Of a DNA stretch of 64,000 nucleotides, positions 43,391 through 57,700 are shown in pieces. A model generated the notes under the pieces. It made no database searches and was not told where the DNA came from. It worked only from the letters and a program-made list of their open reading frames with translations. Within the stretch, counting starts at the first letter, position 1. Each line of letters begins with the position of its first letter. Made by a program: the position numbers and the translations under genes. The stretch comes from Alosa alosa (taxonomy: Eukaryota; Chordata; Actinopteri; Clupeiformes; Clupeidae): the NCBI RefSeq assembly GCF_017589495.1, contig NC_063210.1:11841567-11905566 (forward strand). The letters run 5' to 3'.

Positions 43391-44628
43391 CCAGACCGTC
43401 GTTGACTATGACACCATGATGAAGTTAGTTTCACTTTGCCTATGCGTTCAAATAACAGATGAGTGCAGATGTGTGAAGCCTATACTCTGCTAGGTTTTAG
43501 AAAAGCATGGTTTAGTGTAATACCTGTTTCATACGGTCTTGCATGCAAGCAGATTCCTTCAAGTGCTTTGCTGACTATCAAAATACCGATGCGGTGTTTG
43601 AAGTTGCACTGCTTGCTGTTAAAGGGAATGACAGATGTCATTCTCATTGGTTTAAAGAAGCCCTATGCAACAAGTTTAGCAAAAATTACCTTAATTATAC
43701 AGGTTGAGAGTCGTTGTGATGGTTCTACAACACTTTCTGGGTCGTTTGGTGTGTGCTTCGTCTCCCCCTATCGCTTCTCCAATCGGTTACACCATTTGAC
43801 ATTTCTACTTAAAAGCAAAATTTGCAGGCATTATTATGGACAACTATGTACACACTTGACCTTTATGTGAATATTCAAACACAGTTTTTACATTAAATTC
43901 AATATTTTATGATTATTATGATTTATCAATATTTTCAAGAGGTCATACCATTTAACATGTAACCTAAGCTTACCTGACCATGGCCTAAAACACTATTTTG
44001 TTACTAACCTTGACTCATAGCAGTGTGGGTCTTCAAGGGTCCTTCTCTGACATAATTTTCTGTCACATGATCCTGTCACATAATAGTACTTACAAAATGG
44101 CTCCTTAAATGGTGGTTACAGACATGATTCCCCATATTAATTAAAACATTCAGAACAATGGGATTTCATTACTTCTATTGAACATTGAAAAGTTGTTGTG
44201 CAAGATCATGCCAGATTATTTTAGAAGGGATTTTGGAGAGAATTTCACTTTTTTTTTTCAGCAAGTGTAATTATTTGGTTCATGTTTTTGTGGTTATACC
44301 ATATTGACATTTTTACCCAAATTCAGTTAATACTCTCTCCAAATTTAATAAATCCAAAACTTTAAGATTGGGGTTTGATGAAAATGATGTTTGAAATTAA
44401 TTTGTCACATTATTTTCAAATTTTAACTATTTTAAATGTATCTAACCCATATGTACACTAAAAATGAGCGTCACATCATTGACCCATTTATGTATTAAAC
44501 TACTGTGTATTTTACAAAATCTAAGTAGGAAAAGGCCAATCAAATAAGATTAATATTTCAGCAAAGCAGTCAAGGAAACGGCATAGTCATTGCGTGGAGT
44601 CGAGCATGAAACATGAAGGGGGATAAAG
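43391..44628. other. Unassigned intergenic sequence
   Basis: AT-rich, with no exon or repeat recognised with confidence. Confidence 0.4.
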
Positions 44629-45026
44629 CCAGAAATGGGCAATACCTTAACTGATTGATCTGAAACGTTACAAAATATTAAATATCATTATTCTGAGGAT
44701 ATTCACATGTGGAATTTCCATGCCTAACATAGCGCCACCATCTGGCCAACCAAAAAGTGTATCAGAAATGTTCTTTGCTTAAAATGAATGGTCTGAAATT
44801 TCTCAGGTTAATATATATGATGACACCCATGGGCCTGCCTTGCATTGCACCCCCACCTGGCCAAGCAAGTAAATGTGCTAGAAAATAACATGCAAAAACA
44901 AATAGCACAAGCATCAAATATGTACATTTCACAAACGGAACACGTCGGTGCTTTGTTGGATTCCGAAATGTCACAGGTTGCGGCCCGCAGGTGCTCGGGC
45001 CCGATATTGCCGCTTGCGGCTATATT
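44629..45026. repeat. Right-end fragment of the GGGCCCGAGCAC repeat family
   Basis: It matches the last 400 bp of the element at 22004-24094, including GTGCTCGGGCCC (44991-45002) and the terminal hairpin gccg-cttg-cggc (45009-45020) followed by CTATATT. The left part is missing. Confidence 0.7.
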
Positions 45027-45664
45027 ATTATTAGTAGTAGTATTATTATATTCTATATTAGGCTATATTAATTTCAAATGGCAGCACAATTTATTGCAGT
45101 AGTTTTACCGTCTTTGTTTAGCCAACAAAATTAAAAAAGAACTGTGCACTTAACAACATGCTTTTAATATATCCTGTTTATTCTTCAGTTTGCCTTTAAA
45201 CAAGCTGGTCATAGCCTTGGAACACCTAGACCTTCACATTTGTAGGCTACAGTTGGGAGTGCATGGGTCTGAAAAAGGTTCATGGTGAGAGGTGCTGTAC
45301 ACATTAAAACTTTTTGCCTTTTATCTTGATTTTACCTGCATTTCAGTACTGAAAACAAACACTCTTGATGGTCTTTAAATGTTTTTTTCAGCAGCTGAAA
45401 AGTCTTGGTATGTGTAATACAGTCTTCTATAGCTCCATTAAACAACATGAATAAAATTGAAGAGTACTGTAGCAGCAATATAAGGAAATCATTTTAATCA
45501 GGGTTTTTCCCCATATCAAGTTAATGTTCAGTCAGTCTATTGTTTATCAACTTCTATGTAAATTTGCAGAAGGATGTTGATAGGGGAAGAGATTGCAAAT
45601 CTCACACAGTTTCTTGGTATTTTACTGCCACCATTGCTGAAACACAACTGACATAGTTGTAACC

Positions 45665-45712
45665 ATGGAGTTTATAGTGTGGTTCCTTTGTATGTGTGCA
45701 ACTTCTCTGTGG
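45665..45712 (+). CDS. Gene II exon 1: leader
   Basis: ATGG in context ccATGG encodes MEFIVWFLCMCATSLW, a signal-peptide-like core ending in phase 0 at gtaagc. Exon and flanks are paralogous to 15665-15712. Confidence 0.68.
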
Positions 45713-48700
45713 GTAAGCAATCTTTCCTAACAATGTTGTGTACTTGACAGAAAATGTAGTTATTACTTATAGATTATAACTGCAATTTGTATTGTAAGTT
45801 TTTTTTTTTTATAAAATTGTGTTAATTAAATGAGGAATGCATTAAGTTAATGTTCGTTACATGGGAGTCTACAAAAAGACTTGCATCACAATTCTAACAA
45901 ACTGTTGCGTTTATTGAACTATTGGGAAATGTTATCCGAAGTTTGTGTTAAACTATGCACTGCATTGAATGGTGGCGGCACCTGTGAAAACAAACAACAA
46001 ATTAATCCAGTCTATTATTAGTCATATCAAAACAATATGGCACTTACGATAAGATAAGATAAGATAAGATATGATAAGACTTTATTGATCCCACAGCTGG
46101 GAAATTTACTTGTCACAACAGCCCAGTAGTATTTAAATAAGAGAGTAAGAAAGTTGTATACAGTTTGCCCAGCATACAAGCACACCTAAAAAACAAAAAT
46201 CACACAGTGATTGCAACACACCTTAGGGTTTCACCAATACTTTGAGGCAGAGTGAACCAATATATATGGTGAATAAAAAAGCTTCACAACACATGTACAG
46301 TGGAAAATGCACATATTAATAATGAAGTTCAGACACTACATGACAACACATTAACATTACAGATTTTCATGGCAGTGGTGTTATACTGTACATTCTGATG
46401 GCAGATAGAATAAAACACCTGCGAAAGCGCTCCTTCTTACATGATGGGTGTAGTAGACTGTTACTAAAAGAACTGCTTTGTGCAGCCACTGTCCCATGGA
46501 GAGGAATTGGCCATGATGGATGCCAATTTGTCCAACATCCTCCTCTCCCCAACCACCTCAACAGGCTCTAGTTGGCAGCCCAGGACAGAGCCGGCCCTTT
46601 TCACCAGCTTATTTATTCTCTTCCTGTCCCTCTCAGAAAACCCACTACGCCAACAGACACGGCATAAAAAATAGCTAACTGTGACTGTGTCATAAAAAGT
46701 CCTTAATAAAGACCTGCACACACCAAAAGACCTCAGTCTTCTTAGCTAGTGGAGACGACTTTATGTGACAATGTCTTCTGTTGGCTTATACTGATAAATA
46801 ACACATTCACATTTGAGAGCTACCATGTTTAAGAACATTTTCCAAAAGTAATGAAACAACTTAATACGTTATGGTATATTCCAATTTATAAATCTCTTTT
46901 GATGAATGCTCCTGAAGAAGTTCTTCTGTTTTTGCAGGAGAAAGAGGCGTTAGCAATGGTATCACACCAAGGTAAATTTCCCAGCAATTCTCTAAACCAC
47001 TTCCTGCATGTGTATTTGATCAAACTGTGTGTGGAGGTTTATCCATTTGTTTCAGTGTGTGTGTGTGTATATACTAATAATAATACGTTATGGCTTAAGC
47101 ATACCTGGGTAAAGACTTTACCTGCCTTTCAAATTAGGGTCCAATGTCTGTCTGTTATGTGTGGGAATTACCTGCACTGCTGTTGAAAAGGTTGTAATTA
47201 CATGCAGAAATATAACACTGCATTTGATGTCCCTCACTGTTCTGGATGCAAAATGTCTTTCAGCAATCCATTGCTCTTATAGAACTTGTGAGGTTTAAAA
47301 TGAGTGGGAACAACATCACCTTTTGAATAATGAGCATAGTATTTAACAACCAAATATTTTGGAATTTTAGGAGGGTCAGTCAATATTACAGCATAGATTT
47401 TTAAATGTATGAACTTTGTTTTCAGTTGAATTCAACATGCCATTTTGCAGTGAAGACTAATGACATGGTTATGGTTCACTTAGCTATTGCTACGTTTTTC
47501 CACAGTGCCGGTTCAGACCTCCATGGGGCCCTAAGCAAAATCCTGCTAAGGGGCCTCCTACCTGAACTCTGAGTGCCAAAATGTAACTGTTTTTTTACAG
47601 TATCATCTGACACCTCAGTGCTCCCAATACAATCATCTCATCCCATTTTGGATGTCTATGGAAGTTACCAAATAAAGTGTTTTTCCCTATAAAGGACTAG
47701 GCGAAAGAAACATAATTATATGAATCACCTTGCTGATGCTTGCTGTACTGTACATATCCCCTTGCAAAAAATCACTGCAGTTTTTTCAAAGTACATTCCA
47801 GTTATACCACAATAGCCTACAGTGCAGTATAGTATTTTCATGTCCAAAATACTGCATTTCTGTAGTAAAGTACAGTACAATGCAGTTTTTTGCATCTAAA
47901 ATACTGCATTCCCTGCATAAGAACTGCACATATTTTCTCCAAAACTTTTTCATACTCTGCAGTTTGACACTTCTTTTTTTTGTAAGGGTCTGGTTGAGCT
48001 TTCTTGTAAGGGTCTGGGGCAGCCGTGGCCTACTGGTCAGCGCTTCGGACTTGTAACCCTGAACCGGCAACCAGTAGGCGCGGCTGAAGTGGCCTTGAGC
48101 AAGGCACCTAACCCCTCACTGCTCACCGAGCGCCGCTGTTGTTGCAGGCAGCTCACTGCGTTGTGGTCATTTTCAGGACTTACGTTCCGGGTAGAGATTT
48201 TGGCACACATCCCAAGTTGTTCAATGGGGTCATATTAGTCTATAACAGTTGAGATATTCTCCGCTAAATGAAGTGCATACAAATCTTTCTGATCACTTTC
48301 TCTCATCTGAATTTTCTCCTCCATTTTCAATTTCTCTATATTTATGTTGTTTTTATCTTACTTCTGATCACACCCAAATTTTTTTTTTTTTCCGTTTTCA
48401 GACTCTTTGAAGTTTTCCACATTTTGTTATGTTTCAGACTTTTTTTCTTATCATTCTACACACTATAGAGTAGGGTTTCTCAACGGGGGCGTTCGTACAA
48501 CCTAGGAGGGCGCTGGGAACGTGAGAGGTTTTTTTTTTTTTAATTTTAAACTTTCATGGTTTTCACATATTTTTGGTGCAAAAATAGGCTACCTGAAATA
48601 AATAGGCTATTTCATGATTTCACATATAGGCTAGTATAGGCTATTTTCACATACAGGCTATAATAGACTATTTCATGGTTTTCACATATTTTTGGTGCAA

Positions 48701-51700
48701 AAATAGGCTACCTGAAATAAATAGGCTATTTTCATTCATGGGTTTCTAACCCCTACCGTCCCAGCTACATTTTACTGTTTATCTATGCTCAGTGGTCATA
48801 CAGTGCAGTACGGGCCTGCACACGCCCGGACTTATGTCCCCCAGCCCCAGCTATCGTCATCTCTATAGTAACGCCAATAAACATAACCCAAGTTTGCGGC
48901 TTAACAGTTCAATAACCAATAAAAATGTACACAATTCACTGTGACGTCTTCATCTTTAATAAAACAACACAAACGAACATGGCGGATAGCAAGAAAAAGT
49001 GCTGACAGTACAATGCAAATTACATCAATTTTTACACGTTTTTTTTTTTACCCAACCAGTCTCCTATTGCTTCTAACAGTGGGCTAAATCTGCTTAATAA
49101 TAAAATAGGCTCATAGGGACATTTTCTTATAATTCCAGAAGAAACCAAAACAGCACAGAAATGGGCTCGTTTTTTTATTTAAGCAATATAGCATGAGTGT
49201 GAGTGGCCTATAGCCTACCCAGGGGTGTAGTTTTTTTTTTTTAATTGTGTGTGTGTGTGTGTGGGGGGGGGGGGGCACCAGAGGATCAAAGTAAGGTCAG
49301 GGGGGTGTTTGCTCAAAAAAGGTTGAGAACCACTGCTATAGAGTGTTTTGTAAATTTATCAAAAATACATTGAAGATTTTTAGTATAACAAAGCCTACCA
49401 CCAGATGATTCACTTGAGCCAGTTCAATGCTGCTTAGATCATTCACACGTATGTTAGAGTAAATGGCACTGCTTAATTAGTTCCCAGCTTTATTCTCATA
49501 ACATTCTGACTTTATTCTCGCTTAACAGTTCAATAACCAATAAAAATGTACACAATTCACTGTGACGTCTTCATCTTTAATAAAACAACACAAACGAACA
49601 TGGCGGATAGCAAGAAAAAGTGCTGACAGTACAATGCAAATGACATCAATTTTTACAAGTTTTTTTTTTTTTACCCAACCAGTCTCCTATTGCTTCTAAC
49701 AGTGGGCTAAATCTGCTTAATAATAAAATAGGCTCATAGGGACATTTTCTTATAATTCCAGAAGAAACCAAAACGGCACAGAAATGGGCTCGTTTTTTTA
49801 TTTAAGCAATATAGCATGAGTGTGAGTGGCCTATAGCCTACCCAGGGGTGTAGTTTTTTTTTTTTTTTTATTGTGTGTGTGTGTGGGGGGGGGGGGGGCA
49901 CCAGAGGATCAAAGTAAGGTCAGGGGGTGTTTGCTCAAAAAAGGTTGAGAACCACTGCTATAGAGTGTTTTGTAAATTTATCAAAAATACATTGAAGATT
50001 TTTAGTATAACAAAGCCTACCACCAGATGATTCACTTGAGCCAGTTCAATGCTGCTTAGATCATTCACACGTATGTTAGAGTAAATGGCACTGCTTAATT
50101 AGTTCCCAGCTTTATTCTCATAACATTCTGACTTTATTCTCGTAAAATGGCCATAAAGTCCAAATACGTGTACATTCCTTGATTAATTACACCGTAATCA
50201 ATGTGACAGTATTTCCCTCCTTTACTGAGCAAAGATTTTGTGTGAGAGGAATTGAAGGCCTGGCCCATATACAGTAGACACCAGTCTCAAATATAAGCAG
50301 GTTGAGTTTCGCGATAAAGCAAATAAAAACCTGAGCTATCAATCAAGTTTTTACAGTATATAGATTTGATGAAGAGTAGTTGGTGTCACTTATCTCTCTT
50401 TAATCTAAACAAACTCCTCAATTTTCAATTCCTCAACATTAATGTTTTTTTTTTATGCAAACTTTCTCCTACATTCTCCCCCTGCCCCCTTCAGTTCCCC
50501 CTGATGTTACTCAGGTAAATGTGAAAACCCGCTCTGAGACTCACCTAGAGCTGGAGTGGAACAATGCTGACAACAAGAAGTACAATTACACACTGAAAAA
50601 AGGCAATGAACCAGAGGTGGACATCACTGGATCAGACCATGGGACCAAAGTGACACACACAGTCTCATCTCTCTTGCCTGGGACAGAGTACTCATTCACT
50701 CTCTTCACTGGGCTTGAGGGTGTGCGCAGCCCAGGGTACACCTTCTCAGCAGTAACAGGCAGGTTCCCACATGTTCACTTCACTTGAAATACATTGGGGT
50801 CTATGATCTATGCAATACATTAGGGTCATCACCACACAAAAATAAAGCAGATGTTCAAATGATGTAGACCTATTTATTGTTTTCTTTATTTTCTGCCAAG
50901 GGCTTTTATTTCTAATTATTGAAGAAAACCTTTTGGAGATTTTGCTATTAGTTTGTGTTTCTGATCACTTCTAGTCATCTGAATTTTCTCCTCCATTTTC
51001 AATTTCTCAATATTTATGTTGTTTGTATCGTACTTCTGATCACACCCAAAAATATACAGTGCAACTGGAAAGTTTTCAGACTCTTTCAAATTTTCCACAT
51101 TTTGTTATGTTTCAAAGACTCTTAAAATGGATTCAATTATTTGTTTCTTATCAAACTACACACAATAGAGTGTTATGTAAATGTATCAAAATACATTGAA
51201 GATTTTTAGTTGTATACAACTTCTTAAAGCCCACCACCAGATCATTCACTTGAGCCAGTTCAATGCTGCTTAGATCACACACACATATGTTAGAGTAGAT
51301 GCCACTGCTTAATTAGTTCCCAGCCGTTCAATTTATGGAACAGTTTCCCCCCTCTACCACCTCCCCCATCTCCCCCCAACATTCTAAGTCATTTTAATGC
51401 ATCATGTTGTTGTGTAGCATAGTCATCTTATACACCATTTGAAAGCTTGGACCATTTGAAAGCTTGGGAATCAATATATGACAACATATGTCATGTAAAA
51501 TATGTGTAGTACTTTACATGATCAAATTTATCTCATTATGTCAATTAAAAATGTCTGATGCCCAAAATGGCCAATGTTGGTGCTTCCCTACCCTCTACCC
51601 TTGTGTATATCCTTAGGGAGAAGTAGATGTAGCATATTGGGTCTTGAAATGTCCACAAGAATCCATAGATTGGAATATCCATTTTGTTTCATCCAATATA

Positions 51701-54700
51701 TCAGTTGTGTAGATACTATAGTCCATCTTATACACACCAATTGAACCAACATAAAATTGCGAAAATAGATATTTGTGTGTAATTATTCACTATTTTTTGT
51801 AATAATTCCATATCACAGCCCCTGACAATCCAAATGCAAGCATGAAACTTCAGAGTGTTACCTTTCATTTGAGACCAAGATTATTTGATTGTCAGCATGC
51901 ATTTTGGGCAACCAAAAGACCTATGGGGAGTTTCCGTAGGGCATTTTACAAAACGCATGAGCATATCCTTGCAAATAGTGCTCTAAAATGCTCATATTTT
52001 CATTCTATATTGATCTACTTTTACACACAGCTCCACAAGACCTGGTGCTAAGGGCTCAGTTGTGTTTCAAAGTCATATCAAGTGGTTAAGTAGGGGGCAG
52101 CCATGGCCTACTGGTTAGCGCTTCGGACTTATTACCGGAGGGTTGCCGGTTCAAACTCCGACCAGTAGGAACGCCTGAAGTGCCCTTCAGCAAGGCACCT
52201 AGCCCCTCACTGCTCCCCGAGCGCCGCTGTAGCAGGCAGCTCACTGCGTCGGGATTAGTGTGTGCTTCACCTCACTGTGTGTTCACTGTGTGCCTAGTGT
52301 GTTTCACTAATTCACGGATTGGGATAAATGCAGAGACCAAATTTCCCTCACGGGATCAAAAAAGTATATATACTTATATAAGTGACATACAATGTGGTCA
52401 GTTCAGAGATGCTTGTTTTTCGGCAGAAAGAAAAAACAATATTATTCTAGCCTGTGTAACTCTGTCACACAGTGATTCTGATTGTTTCTGATTGAACTCC
52501 TCCACTTTATATTCCCCGCCCTTCTTAGTTCCCTATGCTGTTACTCAGGCAAATGTGACAACCCGCTCTGAGACTCACCTAGAGCTGGAGTGGACCAAAG
52601 TCAACAATGACGATAACTACAATTACACACTGAGAGACAGCAATAGAGTAGAGACAAACATCACTGGATCAGATGCAGGGACCACAGTGAAACACACACT
52701 CTCATCTCTCTCTGCTGGAACAAAATACTCTTTCACTCTCTTCACTGTGTTTGAAGGAGTGAGAAGCACAGGACACAACTTCTCAGCAGTAACAGGTATG
52801 TTCCCTTATGTTAACTTCCAATGAAATAGATGAGGGACATCACAACACAAAAACTGATTATTGATCACTTTCTCTTTCTGTCATCTGAATTTTCTCCTCC
52901 ATTTTCAATTCCTCAATGTTTGTGTTGTATATGTGTCCCAAATTCCATCCTGCAGTTTAAAGCAAAACTCTCTCTTTTGTTGTGACCATCAAACATTTGT
53001 GTTGATATCTGTTGCCCCTTTCAGCTCCCTCTAATGTTCCTTTGGTAAATGTGGCAACGCGCTCCGAGACTCACCTAGAGCTGGAGTGGAACAAAGTCAA
53101 CAACAACAGGAACTACAATTACATACTAAGAGACAGCAATGGAGCAGAGACCAGCATCCCTGGATCAGATGCAGGGACCACAGTGAAACACACAGTCTCA
53201 TCTCTCTCTGCTGGAACAAAATACTCTTTCACTCTCTTCACTGTGTTTGAAGGAGTGAGAAGCACAGGACACAACTTCTCAGCAGTAACAGGTATGTTCC
53301 CTTATGTTAACTTCCAATGAAATAGATGAGGGACATCACAACACAGAAACAAAGCAGGTGTTCAAATTATGTAGCATACTTGATTCTTCCATTTTATTTT
53401 CAGTATCATTCTTCCAAATTAAAGTTTTATTTCAAATCATTGAAGTAAACTAATTATTTAGGATAAGAACAGTTTGTATTATTGATCACTTTCTGTCATT
53501 TGAATTTTCTCCTCCATTTTCAATTCCTCAATATTTATGTTGTTTTTGTCCCAAATTCCCTCCGCATTTTGCAGTTTAAAGCAAAACTCTCTCTAGTTGT
53601 GACCATCAAACATTTGTGTTGATATCTGTTGCCCCTTTCAGCTCCCTCTAATGTTCGTTTGGTAAATGTGGTCAACCACTCTGAGACTCATCTAGAGCTG
53701 GAGTGGAACAAAGTCAACAACAACAGGAACTACAATTACATACTAAGAGACAGCAATGGAGCAGAGACCAGCATCCCTGGATCAGATGCAGGGACCACAG
53801 TGAAAGTCACACTCTCATCTCTCTCTGCTGGAACAAAATACTCTTTCACTCTCTTCACTGTGTTTGAAGGAGTGAGAAGCACAGGACACAACTTCTCAGC
53901 AGTAACAGGTATGTTCCCTTATGTTAATTTCCAATGAAATAGATGAGGGACATCACAACACAAAAACTGATTATTGATCACTTTCTCTTTCTGTCATCTG
54001 AATTTTCTCCTCCATTTTCAATTCCTCAATGTTTGCGTTGTATATGTGTCCCAAATTCCATCCTGCAGTTTAAAGCAAAACTCTCTCTTTTGTTGTGACC
54101 ATCAAACATTTGTGTTGATATCTGTTGCCCCTTTCAGCTCCCTCTAATGTTCCTTTGGTAAATGTGGCAACGCGCTCCGAGACTCACCTAGAGCTGGAGT
54201 GGAACAAAGTCAACAACAACAGGAACTACAATTACATACTAAGAGACAGCAATGGAGCAGAGACCAGCATCCCTGGATCAGATGCAGGGACCACAGTGAA
54301 ACACACAGTCTCATCTCTCTCTGCTGGAACAAAATACTCTTTCACTCTCTTCACTGTGTTTGAAGGAGTGAGAAGCACAGGACACAACTTCTCAGCAGTA
54401 ACAGGTATGTTCCCTTATGTTAACTTCCAATGAAATAGATGAGGGACATCACAACACAGAAACAAAGCAGGTGTTCAAATTATGAAGCATACTTGATTTT
54501 TCCATTTTATTTTCAGTAGGCTATCATTCTTCCAAATTAAAGTTTTATTTCAAATTATTGAAGTAAACTAATTATTTAGGATAAGAACAGTTTGTATTAT
54601 TGATCACTTTCTGTCATTTGAATTTTCTCCTCCATTTTCAATTCCTCAATATTTATGTTGTTTTTGTCCCAAATTCCCTCCGCATTTTGCAGTTTAAAGC

Positions 54701-57700
54701 AAAACTCTCTCTAGTTGTGACCATCAAACATTTGTGTTGATATCTGTTGCCCCTTTCAGCTCCCTCTAATGTTCCTTTGGTAAATCTGGTCAACCACTCT
54801 GAGACTCATCTAGAGCTGGGGTGGAACAAAGTCAACAACAACAGGAACTACAATTACATACTAAGAGACAGCAATGGAGCAGAGACCAGCATCCCTGGAT
54901 CAGATGCAGGGACCACAGTGAAACACACACTCTCATCTCTCTCTGCTGGAACAAAATACTCTTTCACTCTCTTCACTGTGTTTGAAGGAGTGAGAAGCAC
55001 AGGACACAACTTCTCAGCAGTAACAGGTATGTTCCCTTATGTTAACTTCCAATGAAATAGATGAGGGATATCACAACACAAAAACTGATTATTGATCACT
55101 TTCTCTTTCTGTCATCTGAATTTTCTCCTCCATTTTCAATTCCTCAATGTTTGCGTTGTATATGTGTCCCAAATTCCATCCTGCAGTTTAAAGCAAAACT
55201 CTCTCTTTTGTTGTGACCATCAAACATTTGTGTTGATATCTGTTGCCCCTTTCAGCTCCCTCTAATGTTCCTTTGGTAAATGTGGCAACGCACTCCGAGA
55301 CTCATCTAGAGCTGGGGTGGAACAAAGTCAACAACAACAGGAAGTACAATTACATACTAAGAGACAGCAATGGAGCAGAGACCAGCATCCCTGGATCAGA
55401 TGCAGGGACCACAGTGAAACACACACTCTCATCTCTCTCTGCTGGCACAAAATACTCTTTCACTCTCTTCACTGTGTTTGAAGGAGTGAAAAGCACAGGA
55501 CACAACTTCTCAGCAGTAACAGGTATGTTCCCTTATGTTAACTTCCAATGAAATAGATGAGGGACATCAAAACACAGAAACAAAGCAGGTGTTCAAATTA
55601 TGTAGCATACTTGATTTTTTCATTTTATTTTCAGTAGGCTATCATTCTTCCAAATTAAAGTTTTATTTCAAATTATTGAAGTAAACTAATTATTTAGGAT
55701 AAGAACAGTTTGTATTATTGATCACTTTCTGTCATTTGAATTTTCTCCTCCATTTTCAATTCCTCAATATTTATGTTGTTTTTGTCCCAAATTCCCTCCG
55801 CATTTTGCAGTTTAAAGCAAAACTCTCTCTAGTTGTGACCATCAAACATTTGTGTTGATATCTGTTGCCCCTTTCAGCTCCCTCTAATGTTCCTTTGGTA
55901 AATGTGGCAACGCGCTCCAAGACTCACCTAGAGCTGGAGTGGAACAAAGTCAACAACAACAGGAACTACAATTACATACTAAGAGACAGCAATGGAGCAG
56001 AGACCAGCATCCCTGGATCAGATGCAGGGACCACAGTGAAACACACACTCTCATCTCTCTCTGCTGGAACAAAATACTCTTTCACTCTCTTCACTGTGTT
56101 TGAAGGAGTGAAAAGCACAGGACACAACTTCTCAGCAGTAACAGGTATGTTCCCTTATGTTAATTTCCAATGAAATAGATGAGGGACATCACAACACAAA
56201 AACTGATTATTGATCACTTTCTCTTTCTGTCATCTGAATTTTCTCCTCCATTTTCAATTCCTCAATGTTTGTGTTGTATATGTGTCCCAAATTCCATCCT
56301 GCAGTTTAAAGCAAAACTCTCTCTTTTGTTGTGACCATCAAACATTTGTGTTGATATCTGTTGCCCCTTTCAGCTCCCTCTAATGTTCCTTTGGTAAATG
56401 TGGTCAACCGCTCTGAGACTCATCTAGAGCTGGAGTGGAACAAAGTCAACAACAACAGGAACTACAATTACATACTAAGAGACAGCAATGGAGCAGAGAC
56501 CAGCATCCCTGGATCAGATGCAGGGACCACAGTGAAACACACACTCTCATCTCTCTCTGCTGGAACAAAATACTCTTTCACTCTCTTCACTGTGTTTGAA
56601 GGAGTGAGAAGCACAGGACACAACTTCTCAGCAGTAACAGGTATGTTCCCTTATGTTAACTTCCAATGAAATAGATGAGGGACATCACAACACAGAAACA
56701 AAGCAGGTGTTCAAATTATGTAGCACACTTGATTTTTCCATTTTATTTTCAGTATCATTCTTCCAAATTAAAGTTTTATTTCAAATTATTGAAGTAAACT
56801 AATTATTTAGGATAAGAACAGTTTGTATTATTGATTACTTTCTGTCATTTGAATTTTCTCCTCCATTTTCAATTCCTCAATATTTATGTTGTTTTTGTCC
56901 CAAATTCCCTCCGCATTTTGCAGTTTAAAGCAAAACTCTTTCTAGTTGTGACCATCAAACATTTGTGTTGATATCTGTTGCCCCTTTCAGCTCCCTCTAA
57001 TGTTCGTTTGGTAAATGTGGTCAACCACTCTGAGACTCATCTAGAGCTGGGGTGGAACAAAGTCAACAACAACAGGAACTACAATTACATACTAAGAGAC
57101 AGCAATGGAGCAGAGACCAGCATCCCTGGATCAGATGCAGGGACCACAGTGAAACACACACTCTCATCTCTCTCTGCTGGAACAAAATACTCTTTCACTC
57201 TCTTCACTGTGTTTGAAGGAGTGAGAAGCACAGGACACAACTTCTCAGCAGTAACAGGTATGTTCCCTTATGTTAACTTCCAATGAAATAGATGAGGGAC
57301 ATCACAACACAGAAACAAAGCAGGTGTTCAAATTAGTCAAAGTCAAAGTCAAAGTCAAAGTCAGCTTTATTGTCAATTTCTTCACATGTTCCAGACATAC
57401 AAAGAGATCGAAATTACGTTTCTCACTATCCCACGGTGAAGACAAGACATATTTTACCAATTTTAAGTCCACAGACAAACATAACATTCAAGTAAACAAA
57501 AAGTCCACAGACAAAGTAAATAAGTAAATAAGAGGGCACATATAATAATGAAAAATAAGAGCAGCAAAATTTTGTTGAAATTGTGCATAGACAGTCAATA
57601 AAAACTAGTGCAAAGTCAGGCCAATAAGAGGCTTGGGTAGTTCTGTTTGACCTGAGTAATGAAGAAAGTGGCATAGTGGTGCAAGTTATGTAAGAGCAGC

